This document shows positions 12,789 through 20,714 of a stretch of DNA of 24,195 bases, in pieces. The first letter of the stretch is position 1. Each line of letters begins with the position of its first letter. Under the pieces are notes generated by a model, which searched no databases, was not told the DNA's origin, and saw nothing but the letters and a program-made list of their open reading frames with translations. A program made the position numbers and the translations under genes. Origin of the DNA: a virus; IMG/VR virus record IMGVR_UViG_3300030430_000187, positions 1 through 24,195 of that record; one strand, written 5' to 3'.

Positions 12789-13820
12789 ATGGCTGACGCT
12801 TCTGTCACTCGTCTTGGTCAGGACAGCCTTGCGGGGGCCACAGACGCTCTGTTCCTCAAAGTATTCTCCGGCGAAGTTCTCGCCGCCTTTGAAGAGCGGA
12901 ACGTGATGATGCCCTTGCACAATGTCCGGACCATCACTTCGGGCAAATCTGCCCAATTCCCCGTTTTTGGTAAAGCCATCGCCAAGTACCACACCCCAGG
13001 TGCGGACATCATTGACGATGGATCTGAGCTGATCGGAATGACCGAGCGCACTGTCGCTATTGACCAACTCCTTCTCTCGAAGGTCTTCATCGCCAACATT
13101 GATGAAGCAATGGCTCACTACGACGTTCGTTCGATTTACTCCCGTGAACTCGGATTTGCTCTTGCCAACCATGCTGATGAAGCATGTATTCGTACCGTTA
13201 TCGCAGGTGCGCAATCCGCACTGACCGATCCCAACCCTGTTGAGCAAGGTTCAACTGGTAAAGAAGGCGCACGCCTCGATACCGGAACAACCGGAGACGG
13301 TGTTATTGATCAAATCATCGAAGCAGCTCGTCTGATGGACGAAGCTAGCGTTCCCGCTGATGATCGCTACTGCCTCCTGACACCCGAGTATTACTACAAG
13401 GTTGTCGCTGCGGCTGGCGATTCCAGCACCGCTGGTGCGGTGATGAACCGTGACTTTGGCGGTTCCGGTAGCATCTCAACCGGTCGGTTCACCAACGTCG
13501 CTGGTGTGAACGTGATGATGAGCAATCACATCCCAACCGGTAACGAATCTACGGGTACTGATACGGTGTTTGAATCCAGCAGCATTGCTAACGACATTTA
13601 TGCCGGTAGCGGTGTGGGTTACGGTGGTCTCAACTTCACCAACACCAACGGAATCGTGTTCCAGCGAACCGGTCTCGCAACTGTGAAGTTGTTGGATCTC
13701 GCCCTTGAAACCGAATACTCTGTTCGGAACCAAGGCACGTTGATGGTTGCCAAGTACGCAATGGGTCACAACTTCTTGCGTCCTGAGTGCTGCTACCACC
13801 TCCGTACGGCTTCGCCGTAA
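12789..13820 (+). CDS. 10: Major capsid protein, T7 gp10A-like
   Basis: A 343-residue protein (T7 gp10A has 344) with the expected HK97-type fold. The N-terminus, with ALFLKVFSGEVLAAFEERNV, is the typical T7-like capsid beginning. GKSAQFPVFGKA and TVAIDQLLLSKVFIANIDE follow, and later RYCLLTPEYYYKVV. The C-terminus ends YAMGHNFLRPECCYHLRTASP. It would form the icosahedral shell together with scaffold and portal. Expression is probably high: it has its own upstream gap, AGGAA 8 nt before ATG 12789, and a terminator downstream. The last codons form a hairpin over the stop. No convincing slippery site for a 10B-like frameshift product was seen. Confidence 0.96.
   Translation: MADASVTRLGQDSLAGATDALFLKVFSGEVLAAFEERNVMMPLHNVRTITSGKSAQFPVFGKAIAKYHTPGADIIDDGSELIGMTERTVAIDQLLLSKVFIANIDEAMAHYDVRSIYSRELGFALANHADEACIRTVIAGAQSALTDPNPVEQGSTGKEGARLDTGTTGDGVIDQIIEAARLMDEASVPADDRYCLLTPEYYYKVVAAAGDSSTAGAVMNRDFGGSGSISTGRFTNVAGVNVMMSNHIPTGNESTGTDTVFESSSIANDIYAGSGVGYGGLNFTNTNGIVFQRTGLATVKLLDLALETEYSVRNQGTLMVAKYAMGHNFLRPECCYHLRTASP
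13805..13819 (+). other. Hairpin overlapping the capsid stop codon
   Basis: TACGGC and GCCGTA flank TTC, giving a perfect 6-bp stem that covers the last capsid codons and the first two bases of TAA. It may stabilise the 3' end of the capsid message or affect termination or readthrough. No T tract follows it directly. Confidence 0.35.
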
Positions 13821-13856
13821 TCGGATTCTTGAGGAACCCTTTCTCCTCCTCTTCAC

Positions 13857-13890
13857 GGGTAGGCTCACTTCGGTGGGCCTGCCCCTTTTT
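13857..13890 (+). terminator. Intrinsic terminator after the capsid gene (T-phi-like)
   Basis: A 12-bp stem, GGGTAGGCTCAC against GTGGGCCTGCCC with two G-U pairs, closes a TTCG tetraloop and is followed by CTTTTT. This is a textbook rho-independent terminator and occupies the same place as T-phi between T7 genes 10 and 11. It would reduce, without abolishing, transcription of the tail genes relative to capsid. The gp11-like start follows 13 nt after the T tract. Confidence 0.9.
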
Positions 13891-13903
13891 CTAAAGGAAC
13901 CCT

Positions 13904-14506
13904 ATGGCTCTCGCAAAAACTACAAGGCTTCAAGCCGTGAACACCATGCTGAGTACGATTGGTGAAGCACCTGTCAACACTCTTACCGGCACGCTTGGAG
14001 TTGATGTGGCAACCGCAGAGCGGGTTCTGGATGAGACATCTTTAGAAGTCCAGTCGATGGGCTGGCATTTCAATACTGTTCCTGAGGTTGAGTTGACACC
14101 GGACTCATCAACAAAACTCATTACGGTGGCCCCGAATGTTGTTCGGATCGATCTTGAGAGTTCAGCAACGCATGACTTGGTTCTCCGAGGAGATACGCTC
14201 TTTGATCGCAAGAACAACACCAACCAGTTTGATAAATCCATCAAGAAAGTCACGGTCGTAACGGCCTTGGATTTCACGGATCTGCCACAACTGGCCCGTC
14301 ACTACATCACTATTCGAGCGGCCCGAATCTTTCAGGATCGGGTTGTTGGCTCAGAGAAGCACCACTCCTTTACCCTGCGGGATGAGATGATGGCCTTGTC
14401 GAAGCTGCGAGAATACGAGATGGACACTGGAGATCACTCGATCTTCGACAACTTCACTGTTTCGCGTGCATTGCGTAGAGAGCCACCCATCAACGAGGTT
14501 CACTGA
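13904..14506 (+). CDS. 11: Tail tubular protein A, T7 gp11-like
   Basis: A 200-residue protein (T7 gp11 has 196), first gene after the terminator. The N-terminus LQAVNTMLSTIGEAPVNTL, the EVQSMGWHFNT segment and PQLARHYITIRAARIFQDRVVGS are hallmark stretches of the family. The protein forms the dodecameric adaptor ring between portal and nozzle and contacts the tail fibres. AAAGGAA (13893-13899) lies 4-5 nt upstream of the ATG. Its stop overlaps the gp12-like start (TGATG), so the two tail proteins are translationally coupled. Confidence 0.95.
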   Translation: MALAKTTRLQAVNTMLSTIGEAPVNTLTGTLGVDVATAERVLDETSLEVQSMGWHFNTVPEVELTPDSSTKLITVAPNVVRIDLESSATHDLVLRGDTLFDRKNNTNQFDKSIKKVTVVTALDFTDLPQLARHYITIRAARIFQDRVVGSEKHHSFTLRDEMMALSKLREYEMDTGDHSIFDNFTVSRALRREPPINEVH

Positions 14507-17418
14507 TGGCCTTCATTTCTCAGAACGTCCCTAACTTGATTCAGGGAGTTTCTCAGCAGCCAGCGGCACTCAGATACAACACCCAGGCGCAAAAGCAGGA
14601 CAACGCTTACGGCACTCCTGTGGATGGCTTGATGAAGAGGCCGCATACTGAATACATCGACAAACTGTCAAGTGCAGATGCGTCATCGTCTCAGTTCTTT
14701 CACTCTTTGGATCGAGATGAAAACGAACGCTACATCTTGGAGATAACTGAAGCATCTACTCCCACCCTGAAGGTCTATGACACCACGGACGGGGCAGAGA
14801 AAACAGTGCATGTCCCAGACGGCACAACCTACTTGGATGCCACAGCTCCTCAAACTGCTTACAAGGCGTTGACCATCAGCGATGTCACGTTCATTGTGAA
14901 CAGTGAGAAAACTGTGTTGTCTGATGATGACTCAGCAGACTTAGGGCCGCAGTTGTCCTCGGTTTCCCTGAGCGACTTTACGTTCAGGTACGAGGAAGAC
15001 CCCAGCACCTTGATTACGCCTGTAGGTGTCATCACAAATGAGAAGTTGGTCTACTTCCGTCAGGTAATCCTTGATACGACTTATCGAATCAAGATTACAA
15101 CCGATAGCCATACGATTGCTAGAACTCAATCTGGCGGTGGCACAAGCGATGTCACGGTAGATGGCGACCTGACCATTGAATATAAAACACTTTTAGGCGG
15201 TGGGGATGTCGCCGGTAATAATGCCCATGCAGATGTTGGCGAGCCGTTTCCTTCAACGACTGTCGATAACGGCCCCGGTTCTACTACCGAAGAACTTGCT
15301 GCTGCTTTTATCAACGCGATGGTTGATACTAGAGGCACGCAGGCGCAGGGAACCACAGGTCCTCACGTTGTCAGAACTATTGAGGCAAATGACAGTACGG
15401 ATGCTTCTGAGGCCAATGAATCCACTGGTGAGCCTGCAAATAATGCCGAGCATTTCGGAACTGGTTCGTTTCAAGGAGCGTTGCTTGTTAGACAAGGCAA
15501 TGTGACAGGTAGAACCACAGAATCAAGTAATGATAATAGTCAGAGTTCTACCGCTGGTGGTGTTGGCCCATGCCTGCACTTTGTGGGGCTAGATCACATC
15601 AACTACAAAATTGATGTAGATGCTGAACTCCTTGACAGCACCTTGGTTGTGGTTGATAGCCTGAACGGCGTTCAAGCCTTTACCGACCTTCCTCCTTACG
15701 CTCCGCATGGATTCATTGCCAAAGTCAACGGCGATCCTGAGTCATCCGCCGATGATTACTACGTCAAGTTTGAGGCCAACGACGGAAACTTTGGATCTGG
15801 ATATTGGAAAGAAACCTTAGGTGTCAAGGCGGATGCCACGCATACCCACGAAGCTGCCGGTATCCCTAAGAGTTTCAAGTTTGACACGATGCCTCACATC
15901 TTGATCCGTCAGTCAGACGGGACGTTCATGTTCAAAAAGGCTGATGGTGTCACGCCTACCACCGGAAACGGTCGCCCCTCAGACGATGCTGCGGATGTCT
16001 ACTCTGAATTCAAGTGGGCAGACCGAACTGTTGGGGATGAGGAGACAAACCCGTTCCCATCATTCGTCAATAAGAAGATTGGCACAATCTCACTACACCG
16101 TGGCAGGCTGGCGTTGACCGCAGATGAGTCAATAGTTATGTCATCGGCTAACGAGTTTTTCAACACTCATAGAACCACGATGGTCACAATTGTAGATGGC
16201 GATCCGATTGATACCGATGTGTCTTTCCGTAAGGTGTCCTTGATTCGGCACGCGATCCCGTTTAACGAGAATCTCATTCTTTTCTCTGATACCGATCAGT
16301 TTGCACTGACAGGCAGTCCAACGCTGACCCCAGTGACGGCCCGGATTGTCCCAATCACTTCTTATGACAGCGTGATTGACACTTCGCCAGTGCCAGCAGC
16401 GTCTAGTCTGTTCTTTGGGTTTAACCACGGAACCTTTGCGGGAGTCAGAGAACTGTTCCCGACAGACTCGACAACCTTTGAAGCCATCGACATCACCGAG
16501 GCGGCTCCTGCATACATACCTGGAAAGATCCGGCAGTTCGCTTCATCTACTGACGAAAACATTGTGGCTGCTCTTTCTTCAACAGAGACAAGCTCGATCT
16601 ACATCTACCGATACTACGAGATCGGAAGCGGGTCTCAAAAGAAGAAGGTTCAATCCGCTTGGAGTCGGTTCACATTCGGCTCTGATGCAAACATCCGTCA
16701 CATCTCATTCATGGATGAGGATCTGTTCCTGATTGTTCAGCGAACTGATGGTTTGCACATGGAGAAGATGCGGATTGAGCCAAAGCTGGTGGACACGGGC
16801 CTGAACTTCAGGGCCATGCTGGATCGTCGGATTACCTACGCAGGAACCAATGGGACGATTACAGCGTCATTCTCAGCGGCGACTGGCAACACTACATTCA
16901 CGTTCCCTTATGCCAAGCGGGGCCGTACTCTTGATGGGCTGATCAACAACGGCGTTCGAGTCAATATTGTCACCCAGCCGTCAGATGGTGGCAACACGTT
17001 GGTGGTGTCTGGAGACCTGACATCAAACACGGTCTTCTTGGGAGAGTCCTACGAGATGGACTATGAGTTTTCCAAGGCTTACCTACGGACAACTAACCAA
17101 TCTGGAGGCCAGCAGCCCATCATCAGTGGTAGATACCAACTGAGATTCGGTAACCTGATTCATGAGGACACAGGGTTCTTCACGATTGAAGTGGCAAGTC
17201 CAAATCGAGATACCGCAGTCACTACATTTACGGGCGTGGTTGTCGGGCAGGACGAGACTGATGGGTTGAACCTGTCTGATGGGACGTTCCGGTTCCCCAT
17301 CCTGCTTAAGAATCTAGATGCTAGTATCAGCATCAAGAATGACTCACCGTTCCCAAGTAGATTCATGGCTGCTGAGTTTGAAGCATCCTTCAACACCAAG
17401 GTTCGCCAGCGTCTCTGA
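14506..17418 (+). CDS. 12: Tail tubular protein B (nozzle), T7 gp12-like, with an insertion
   Basis: A 970-residue protein (T7 gp12 has 794). It starts with the family signature FISQNVPNLIQGVSQQP and has NAYGTPVDGLMKRPHTEY, TFIVNSEKTVL, INYKIDVDAELLD, GRLALTADESIVMSS and the C-terminal SRFMAAEFEASFNTK. It would form the hexameric nozzle at the tail tip. Most of the extra length seems to lie at residues 206-365, a Gly/Ser/Thr/Asn-rich block inserted in the N-terminal half. It contains SGGGTSDVTVDGDLTIEY and several short low-complexity runs, and may be a surface-exposed extra domain. Coupled to gp11 upstream and to the gp13-like gene downstream, both by TGATG. Confidence 0.95.
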   Translation: MAFISQNVPNLIQGVSQQPAALRYNTQAQKQDNAYGTPVDGLMKRPHTEYIDKLSSADASSSQFFHSLDRDENERYILEITEASTPTLKVYDTTDGAEKTVHVPDGTTYLDATAPQTAYKALTISDVTFIVNSEKTVLSDDDSADLGPQLSSVSLSDFTFRYEEDPSTLITPVGVITNEKLVYFRQVILDTTYRIKITTDSHTIARTQSGGGTSDVTVDGDLTIEYKTLLGGGDVAGNNAHADVGEPFPSTTVDNGPGSTTEELAAAFINAMVDTRGTQAQGTTGPHVVRTIEANDSTDASEANESTGEPANNAEHFGTGSFQGALLVRQGNVTGRTTESSNDNSQSSTAGGVGPCLHFVGLDHINYKIDVDAELLDSTLVVVDSLNGVQAFTDLPPYAPHGFIAKVNGDPESSADDYYVKFEANDGNFGSGYWKETLGVKADATHTHEAAGIPKSFKFDTMPHILIRQSDGTFMFKKADGVTPTTGNGRPSDDAADVYSEFKWADRTVGDEETNPFPSFVNKKIGTISLHRGRLALTADESIVMSSANEFFNTHRTTMVTIVDGDPIDTDVSFRKVSLIRHAIPFNENLILFSDTDQFALTGSPTLTPVTARIVPITSYDSVIDTSPVPAASSLFFGFNHGTFAGVRELFPTDSTTFEAIDITEAAPAYIPGKIRQFASSTDENIVAALSSTETSSIYIYRYYEIGSGSQKKKVQSAWSRFTFGSDANIRHISFMDEDLFLIVQRTDGLHMEKMRIEPKLVDTGLNFRAMLDRRITYAGTNGTITASFSAATGNTTFTFPYAKRGRTLDGLINNGVRVNIVTQPSDGGNTLVVSGDLTSNTVFLGESYEMDYEFSKAYLRTTNQSGGQQPIISGRYQLRFGNLIHEDTGFFTIEVASPNRDTAVTTFTGVVVGQDETDGLNLSDGTFRFPILLKNLDASISIKNDSPFPSRFMAAEFEASFNTKVRQRL

Positions 17419-17888
17419 TGAGTGAGTTCGTCCGCTACGCTCGTATGCGTGACATCAAGTATGTCGCTAAGAACATGCGTGAGGTTGACATTCAGGAGAT
17501 TCAAGCGAACACAGGCAGAGATCCGTACTCGACCCTGAGGTCTGGATATGAGAACTCACATGAGTGTCATGCGATTCTCTACCCCTATGACAAAAAAGAG
17601 GTCATGGGGATCTTCGGGGTATCTCCAAGTCCTGAAGACAAACTTGGCATCATCTGGATGCTGGGTACGGACAGGATCTCTGAGGTTCCGATGCACTTCC
17701 TCAGGCACTCCCGCTCTGTGATTGACGAACTACACCGCCGGTATCCGTTGCTTGCCAACGTGATGGACGAGCGAAACAAAGTGCATCAAAAGTGGCTCCA
17801 ATGGTTGGGGTTCACGTTTATTCAAAGGCATCCAGAGTATGGCGTTGAGAAGCGACCATTCTTGGAATTTGTAAGGTTGAGTGGCTAA
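17418..17888 (+). CDS. 13: T7 gp13-like internal virion/assembly protein (DUF2833, GNAT-like fold)
   Basis: A 156-residue protein located exactly where T7 has gene 13. The C-terminal stretch NVMDERNKVHQKWLQWLGF parallels T7 gp13 VGNTSHIRFLKTIGA, and the middle WMLGTDRI with FLRHSRSVIDELHRRYP matches the acetyltransferase-like layout of that family. T7 gp13 is needed for assembly of infectious particles although it is found little or not at all in mature virions. An enzymatic acetyltransferase role is not supported. The start overlaps the gp12 stop (TGATG), without an obvious Shine-Dalgarno. Confidence 0.82.
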   Translation: MSEFVRYARMRDIKYVAKNMREVDIQEIQANTGRDPYSTLRSGYENSHECHAILYPYDKKEVMGIFGVSPSPEDKLGIIWMLGTDRISEVPMHFLRHSRSVIDELHRRYPLLANVMDERNKVHQKWLQWLGFTFIQRHPEYGVEKRPFLEFVRLSG

Positions 17889-17890
17889 CT

Positions 17891-18472
17891 ATGTGTGATC
17901 CAGCGACTATTGCAGCATTGGCAACCAAAGAGGCTCTTGTTATTTCAACAATCGCCTCTGCTGCTGTGTCGTTTGCAGGAGCCAGTGCAACCGCTAGGGC
18001 GCAGCAAAAGCAGTTTGATTACAACGCCGAGCTGGCTGAACAAAGTGCCAGGAATCAATACAACCAGATTCGCCAGCGTCAGGCCCAAGAGGATGCAAAA
18101 ACCACCCAAGAGATTTCTGAAGTTAGCCGACGAGCGTTGAAGGCCCGATCTATCGCAATGGTTCAGGCCGCAGAACGCGGGATCGGTGGCAGAAATATTC
18201 AGGACTTGTTTCAAGACTTTGAAAGACAAGAGGCTGAATACCGAGTCAATTCAAGAAAGAATCAAGCATATCGAAACTTGGCATTCGAGGATCAGTTGAA
18301 CGCAATTCGCCTGGGAACACAGTCAAGAATTATCAACGCATTGCCGACCCAAGCGAAGCCATCCATCATTGGAACAGCACTGAAGATCGGCGGATCTTTG
18401 GCAGGTCAACTCAACGACTTCAATGATCCTGATCCATTCAAATCTACAGCTCCGGGGAGTAAACTTCCATAA
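17891..18472 (+). CDS. 14: Internal core/ejection protein, T7 gp14-like
   Basis: A 193-residue protein (T7 gp14 has 196) beginning MCDP. An N-terminal small-residue hydrophobic segment (VISTIASAAVSFAGASATA, about residues 17-35) precedes a long Gln/Arg/Glu-rich helix. GRNIQDLFQDFERQEAEYR and NAIRLGTQSR fall in the second half, and the C-terminus is Gly/Pro-rich. In T7 this protein leaves the capsid first and forms the outer-membrane part of the DNA ejection channel, so the hydrophobic segment is probably the membrane-inserting element. It lies 2 nt after the gp13-like gene and overlaps the gp15-like start (TAATG). Confidence 0.88.
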   Translation: MCDPATIAALATKEALVISTIASAAVSFAGASATARAQQKQFDYNAELAEQSARNQYNQIRQRQAQEDAKTTQEISEVSRRALKARSIAMVQAAERGIGGRNIQDLFQDFERQEAEYRVNSRKNQAYRNLAFEDQLNAIRLGTQSRIINALPTQAKPSIIGTALKIGGSLAGQLNDFNDPDPFKSTAPGSKLP

Positions 18473-20712
18473 TGGGACAATTTCAAACTGATCTACAGCT
18501 CTACAAGAGCCTAAGCCCAGCCGCACGGCCCATAGATACCTACGCACCTATTCGTATCCCCTCTGCTGCTCCGCAACTCAATGAGCTGGCTGAGGGACTT
18601 TCTGTATTCAATCGTGGCCTTAGAAAATTTGCAGTGGAGGAAAGAGCTGAATTCCAAGAAGAAGAACGTGAGGCTGGCGAGGCGTTTGTTGGAGGACTCA
18701 CGGAAGAACAAAAGCGTGAAATCGCCAGAGATGGGCTTAGGCAAGCGGAAAAGAAGGGGCTGATCCCAGAGGGTACAAGTCCTACACGATTGATTGCAAT
18801 CCAAGAAGCAATCGGAGTGTCCATCGCTCGGGACTATGAGGCTCGGGCATTTACGTTGCTAGAGCAACTTAGCGATCCCACTAATGTCCAAGATATTGAA
18901 GCCGCTTTTGAAAACGAGTGGAGCGGCACGAATACCGATGGCTCTCCTAAGACAAATCTGGGCAACTCTTTTTACATCACACAGGCGGCGAATAGAGCCA
19001 GAATTGCCATAGATGATCGTCTGATTCGCCAAGCGACTCTACGCCGTGCCCAGAACACTGTTGCTCTCAACAAAGAACAGTGGGCCGATGAATTCTCCAG
19101 TGATCTAGATGTGCTTGATACCCAAAAAGGCGAATACACCCCAGAGTTTTTTGAAACCCGAATGAATGATGGTAAGAGGCAATTCAACCATTCGTTCTTT
19201 CAAGAGACATATGAAAGGGTTGTGGCTGAAGCAATCTCACTGGCCCAACAAGGGGGCAAAGAGCGAGCAATGCTTTTGATTGAAGCATTCTCCCAGGCCA
19301 ATCCTAGTGGACAAAAGAATGCCGATATGGGCCGTAAGTTTGGCGTCGAGTTGAAAGAACTCCAACGCAAAGTTGAACTTGCAGACCGCGACTTTGAGGC
19401 TGCTGAGAGAAGCCGAGATGCCCAAAAAGAAGCCGAGGCTGGGAGAGAGGAAGCCAGACTGAAAAGGGAGCGAGACGCGGTTGTCAACAGAATCTGGGCA
19501 ACAACTGACTTTACTCAGTTGACACGAAGTGAAGCCGAAGGAGTTGTTCGATCTGGATTTGAGGAAGCAGGAATAGCTCCTGAACAAGTGGGGGACTACA
19601 TCAGAAATGACTTCCCAACCGATTATTCCAGATCTCAGGACTCAACCATCGAACGAGAAGAGGGACTACTTCTCGGTAACGCAGGATCTCAAGCAGAACT
19701 GGATGCCCTGATTGAAGAGCTTAAGCCCAGTCGTGCTGTCATATCGGCAGCGGAATCTGGTCTCGAACGGCGTCTGCTCAATCAATCAGATCGAATCCGA
19801 GGTAGAACTTCAGACTCTAGGAGACTGTGGTTGAATCTGGTCGAATCCGGACTGGAAGGATCAGTAGGGACACTATCGACTGAGATATTCAACGAAGAGT
19901 CTCAAAGATTTGATGACGCAGTGAGCGAGTTTATCAATGAGATCCAAGAAGAAAACCCAAACATTAGCCCTGTTGATTTAGGCAATGAGGTGCAAAGAAG
20001 GACCCGTGAGTGGGTAACTGAGAATAAATCACGAATCTTAAATGAACAGGATGTGAATTCGGTAGTCAGCCGAATCAGGGCCGATGAGTTTGTGCTTCCT
20101 CAGATTGGTGAACTACCTACTGCGCCTTCTGGCGACGAGTTCACGGAGGAAGGAGCATTGTTTGGTTTAGTCGGGGGGCGATTGGCAAACAGAGTCGGTG
20201 ATTACTTTGAGGAGACAACCGCCCAAGGTCGAGAACGCTACGCACGCGAGAATGTTCAACCCATCATTCAAGAAGAGTTGAAAGCCGCCGATCAAGCAAT
20301 ACGACTTTCAATCTCAGGAACAACGCGAACTGATCCAAGGTCTGGACTTCCTGTAAAAATTGCACCGGAACCACTGGATCAAGATGGAATGCAAGCTCGC
20401 CGTTATCGCTCCGCTGTCTTGTTCACTGGAGTCTCCATTGAGGATCTTGAACGTGGCACGTTTGAGAACGGGGTGACGATTGTTGACGAACTTAGAAATC
20501 CAAAAATGACTCCGTTCTTCCCAAATAAGAAGGCATTGTCTGATGCTCTGGACGCTTACAACGCCGCTGCTCCCGAAGCCAAAAAGGAAACCTTGATCGG
20601 ACGTTTGATTGGTGAACTGGGATCGGGGGAAACAGGAACCGCTGAACAGTTCGCCACCGTGCAGGGTCTTCTTCTTATCCGGCGTGGAATGGTTGAACAG
20701 GAGTCAAACTAA
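18472..20712 (+). CDS. 15: Internal core/ejection protein, T7 gp15-like
   Basis: A 746-residue protein, almost exactly the length of T7 gp15 (747), in its T7 position. It is predicted to be mostly helical and highly charged, with long Glu/Arg/Gln runs such as the coiled-coil-like region around residues 300-345. The N-terminus contains LNELAEGLSVFNRGLRKFAVEE and then a SPTRLIAIQEAIGVSIARDYEA helix. In T7 the protein forms the periplasmic tube of the ejection channel with gp16. Recognition is based on size, order and general character more than on single motifs. It ends 2 nt before the gp16-like start. Confidence 0.86.
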   Translation: MGQFQTDLQLYKSLSPAARPIDTYAPIRIPSAAPQLNELAEGLSVFNRGLRKFAVEERAEFQEEEREAGEAFVGGLTEEQKREIARDGLRQAEKKGLIPEGTSPTRLIAIQEAIGVSIARDYEARAFTLLEQLSDPTNVQDIEAAFENEWSGTNTDGSPKTNLGNSFYITQAANRARIAIDDRLIRQATLRRAQNTVALNKEQWADEFSSDLDVLDTQKGEYTPEFFETRMNDGKRQFNHSFFQETYERVVAEAISLAQQGGKERAMLLIEAFSQANPSGQKNADMGRKFGVELKELQRKVELADRDFEAAERSRDAQKEAEAGREEARLKRERDAVVNRIWATTDFTQLTRSEAEGVVRSGFEEAGIAPEQVGDYIRNDFPTDYSRSQDSTIEREEGLLLGNAGSQAELDALIEELKPSRAVISAAESGLERRLLNQSDRIRGRTSDSRRLWLNLVESGLEGSVGTLSTEIFNEESQRFDDAVSEFINEIQEENPNISPVDLGNEVQRRTREWVTENKSRILNEQDVNSVVSRIRADEFVLPQIGELPTAPSGDEFTEEGALFGLVGGRLANRVGDYFEETTAQGRERYARENVQPIIQEELKAADQAIRLSISGTTRTDPRSGLPVKIAPEPLDQDGMQARRYRSAVLFTGVSIEDLERGTFENGVTIVDELRNPKMTPFFPNKKALSDALDAYNAAAPEAKKETLIGRLIGELGSGETGTAEQFATVQGLLLIRRGMVEQESN

Positions 20713-20714
20713 AT

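Noticed and set aside
12660-13247. 195-codon ORF on the minus strand
   Set aside because: Antisense to the capsid gene; no minus-strand neighbours and no protein motif.
13747-13965. ORF crossing the capsid end and terminator, as a possible 10B-type frameshift extension
   Set aside because: No convincing slippery heptamer near the capsid stop, and the frame runs through the terminator into gp11 with non-protein-like sequence.
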